From the NCBI GenBank assembly GCA_020746105.1, contig CM036617.1:175364412-175428411 (forward strand): a stretch of DNA of 64,000 bases. Reading direction: 5' to 3'. Position 1 is the stretch's first letter. Every line of letters starts with the position of its first letter. Origin of the DNA: Trogon surrucura (lineage: Eukaryota > Chordata > Aves > Trogoniformes > Trogonidae). The notes beneath the pieces are model-generated. The model saw only the letters and a program-made list of their open reading frames with translations, was not told the origin of the DNA and made no database searches. The position numbers and the translations under genes are program-made. Shown here one piece after another: positions 63,006 to 64,000 of this stretch.

Positions 63006-63295
63006 ACCAACAAAATAGAATCGGAGTCCTATTCCATTATTCCTAGCTGCGGTATGCCGTCAGCCAGTCTGCTTTGAACACACTAATTTTCTCAAGGTAA
63101 ATGCTTCGGGCCCCACAGGACACTCACCTGAGAACATCGAGGGGGCACCGAGAGGCAGGGGCTGGGACAGGCGGTGTCTCACCTCCCTGTAGACAACCAG
63201 CTCAATCCCAAGATCCAACTACGAGTTTTTTAACTGCAGCAACTTTAAGATACACTATTGGAGTTGGAAATACCACAGCTGCTGGTATTAGACTG
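63006..63295 (-). pseudogene. 18S ribosomal RNA gene fragment (decayed, antisense)
   Basis: Read on the minus strand, 290 bases follow vertebrate 18S rRNA from the universal 530-loop region (intact form GTGCCAGCAGCCGCGGTAA, here taataccagcagctgtggta) through ttgctgcagttaaaaa, ctcgtagttggatcttggga, the V4 region with ccctgcctctcgg, gggcccgaagc, gctaggaataatggaatagg and ttctattttgttggt. It covers very roughly nucleotides 600-900 of the 1.8 kb molecule. Many changes are CpG to TpG or CpA, and V4 has indels, so this is an old non-functional copy and not an active rDNA unit. It is bordered by non-rDNA on both sides. Confidence 0.93.
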
Positions 63296-63804
63296 CGTTG
63301 CGTTCTCTTGCAGAGCGCCAGAACAGAACAAGCACGAGCTTGTAAACTCCACGCCACACCCTTCCTTCCTTCCCACAATGCCCTGCAAAAGGGGCAGAAC
63401 AAACCTCCGGGAGACATAAAAGGGACCAGGGGAGCAACCACCTCCCCTTTAGTCCTTGTCTTCACTCTGAGGGGAGACACTGGTCTGGCTGGAGAGAAAT
63501 ATTACTAAAACCAGCAATAGCAGCCATTCTGATACAAATACATTAGCTACAATAGCGAAATGACCGGGTGTGGGACCCGGAGAAAGAAAGGATTGTCTCA
63601 ATATTGCGAAGACACATAGTTTGGAACTGCAAGGCTTATCACACCAAACTGCTGTCATAGTCATTAACTAACTTTCCTCAACATTAGCAGCGACTAACAC
63701 CTGCGAGGCCTTGAACATGGCTCGTACAGGAGGCCTTCTGCAACATTCTGCCTCAGAATGTGGTAAAGCATCACAGACACAGCAGTAATTCAGCAAGGAA
63801 CTGA
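63296..63804. other. GC-richer flank before CR1 ORF1, possible CR1 5' UTR
   Basis: Not recognised with certainty. It contains a pyrimidine-rich stretch (cccttccttccttcccac), acataaaaggg near 63414-63424 as a possible TATA-like element, and no long convincing frame. Its position before CR1 ORF1 makes a CR1 5' untranslated region and promoter plausible for at least the last part, but I cannot place the CR1 start. Confidence 0.35.
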
Positions 63805-64000
63805 CACACTGCGGAGACCAGCTTCAGGGCAGGTAAGACTGCGCTGGGGAAGGGAACTAAAGCGAAAAGGGACGACACCTGTGTCAGATGTGACCAGGTG
63901 AATGATCTGCTCAGCCTGGTGGCTGAGCTGAAGGATGAAGTAGAAAGGTTGAGGAGTATCAGGGAGTCTGAGAGAGAGATAGATCGGTGGAGCCATTTCC
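63805..64000 (+). mobile_element. CR1 LINE 5' part: ORF1 start region, runs off the window
   Basis: An open frame with no ATG in view runs from after the stop at 63802-63804 to the window end. From 63871 it reads DDTCVRCDQVNDLLSLVAEL and continues with KDEVERLRSI and ESEREIDRWS. That is the CR1 ORF1 pattern of a CxxC pair followed by a leucine-rich coiled coil used for RNA binding and self-association. Because CR1 copies are nearly always 5'-truncated, a copy with ORF1 may be close to full length. Its ORF2 would lie to the right, beyond this window. Confidence 0.85.

Noticed and set aside
62505-63050. First read as one minus-strand LTR starting with TGGAATAGGACTCCG
   Set aside because: That start is 18S rRNA sequence (AATAATGGAATAGGAC). 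The rest of the block then lacks convincing LTR ends, so it is left unclassified.
63790-63996. 68-codon minus frame
   Set aside because: It is the antisense shadow of CR1 ORF1.
1-64000. tRNA genes, CRISPR arrays, bacterial operons or phage genes
   Set aside because: No cloverleaf with A and B boxes, no spaced direct-repeat array and no dense coding was seen. The sequence is that of a vertebrate nuclear genome.

Overview
The window looks like a gene-poor, AT-rich stretch of a bird genome. The main reason is that nearly every recognisable repeat is a CR1 LINE: 5'-truncated copies of the ORF2 endonuclease and reverse transcriptase that end in the tandem tail (ATTCTRTG)n, in both orientations. 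Two LTR-type repeats with an avian look, and one stretch of vertebrate 18S rRNA, fit this. I cannot name the species. I see no complete host protein-coding gene, no tRNA, no CRISPR array and no bacterial-style operon. Almost all other open frames are short chance frames in AT-rich DNA or shadows of the CR1 frames.

Layout. 1-960: a CR1 ORF2 fragment (endonuclease and linker, minus strand) that runs off the left edge. 960-9670: AT-rich unique DNA with one weak 9-base microexon candidate. 9671-10617: the best preserved CR1 copy (minus), with an uninterrupted C-terminal reverse transcriptase frame and a 7-base direct repeat on each side. 12201-12322: a small CR1 scrap. 14960-15002: the most exon-like segment in the window, flanked by good splice signals. 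19795-20216 (minus) and about 20480-21966 (plus): two CR1 copies in inverted orientation. 22-36.7 kb: AT-rich DNA with a (GGGAAA)9 tract. 36722-37731: CR1 plus. 42642-42777: a CR1 3' end inserted in a TA repeat. 43590-44110: an unexplained GC-richer block. About 52544-53756: CR1 plus, with a second CR1 3' end nested in its RT active-site codons. 59611-59652: an orphan CR1-like tail.

The last 3.5 kb (60.5-64 kb) differs from the rest. It is GC-richer and packed with mobile DNA: an LTR-like avian repeat with internal degenerate tandem units, a second LTR with TATA box and polyadenylation signal, an unclassified block, a decayed antisense piece of the 18S rRNA gene (63006-63295), and the beginning of a CR1 ORF1 that leaves the window on the right.

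The CR1 copies fall into two groups by the end of ORF2 and the 3' UTR. One has a last-exon-like end DTFLC followed by a CTGCTCTGGCAGG-type UTR (9671, 52544 and the insert nested in it). The other has an end like LDRALTNLI followed by a GTCCCTGCC-type UTR (19795, 20480, 36722, 42642). No known host pathway can be described here. The strongest leads are the 18S-derived fragment, the nested CR1 and the single exon candidate.
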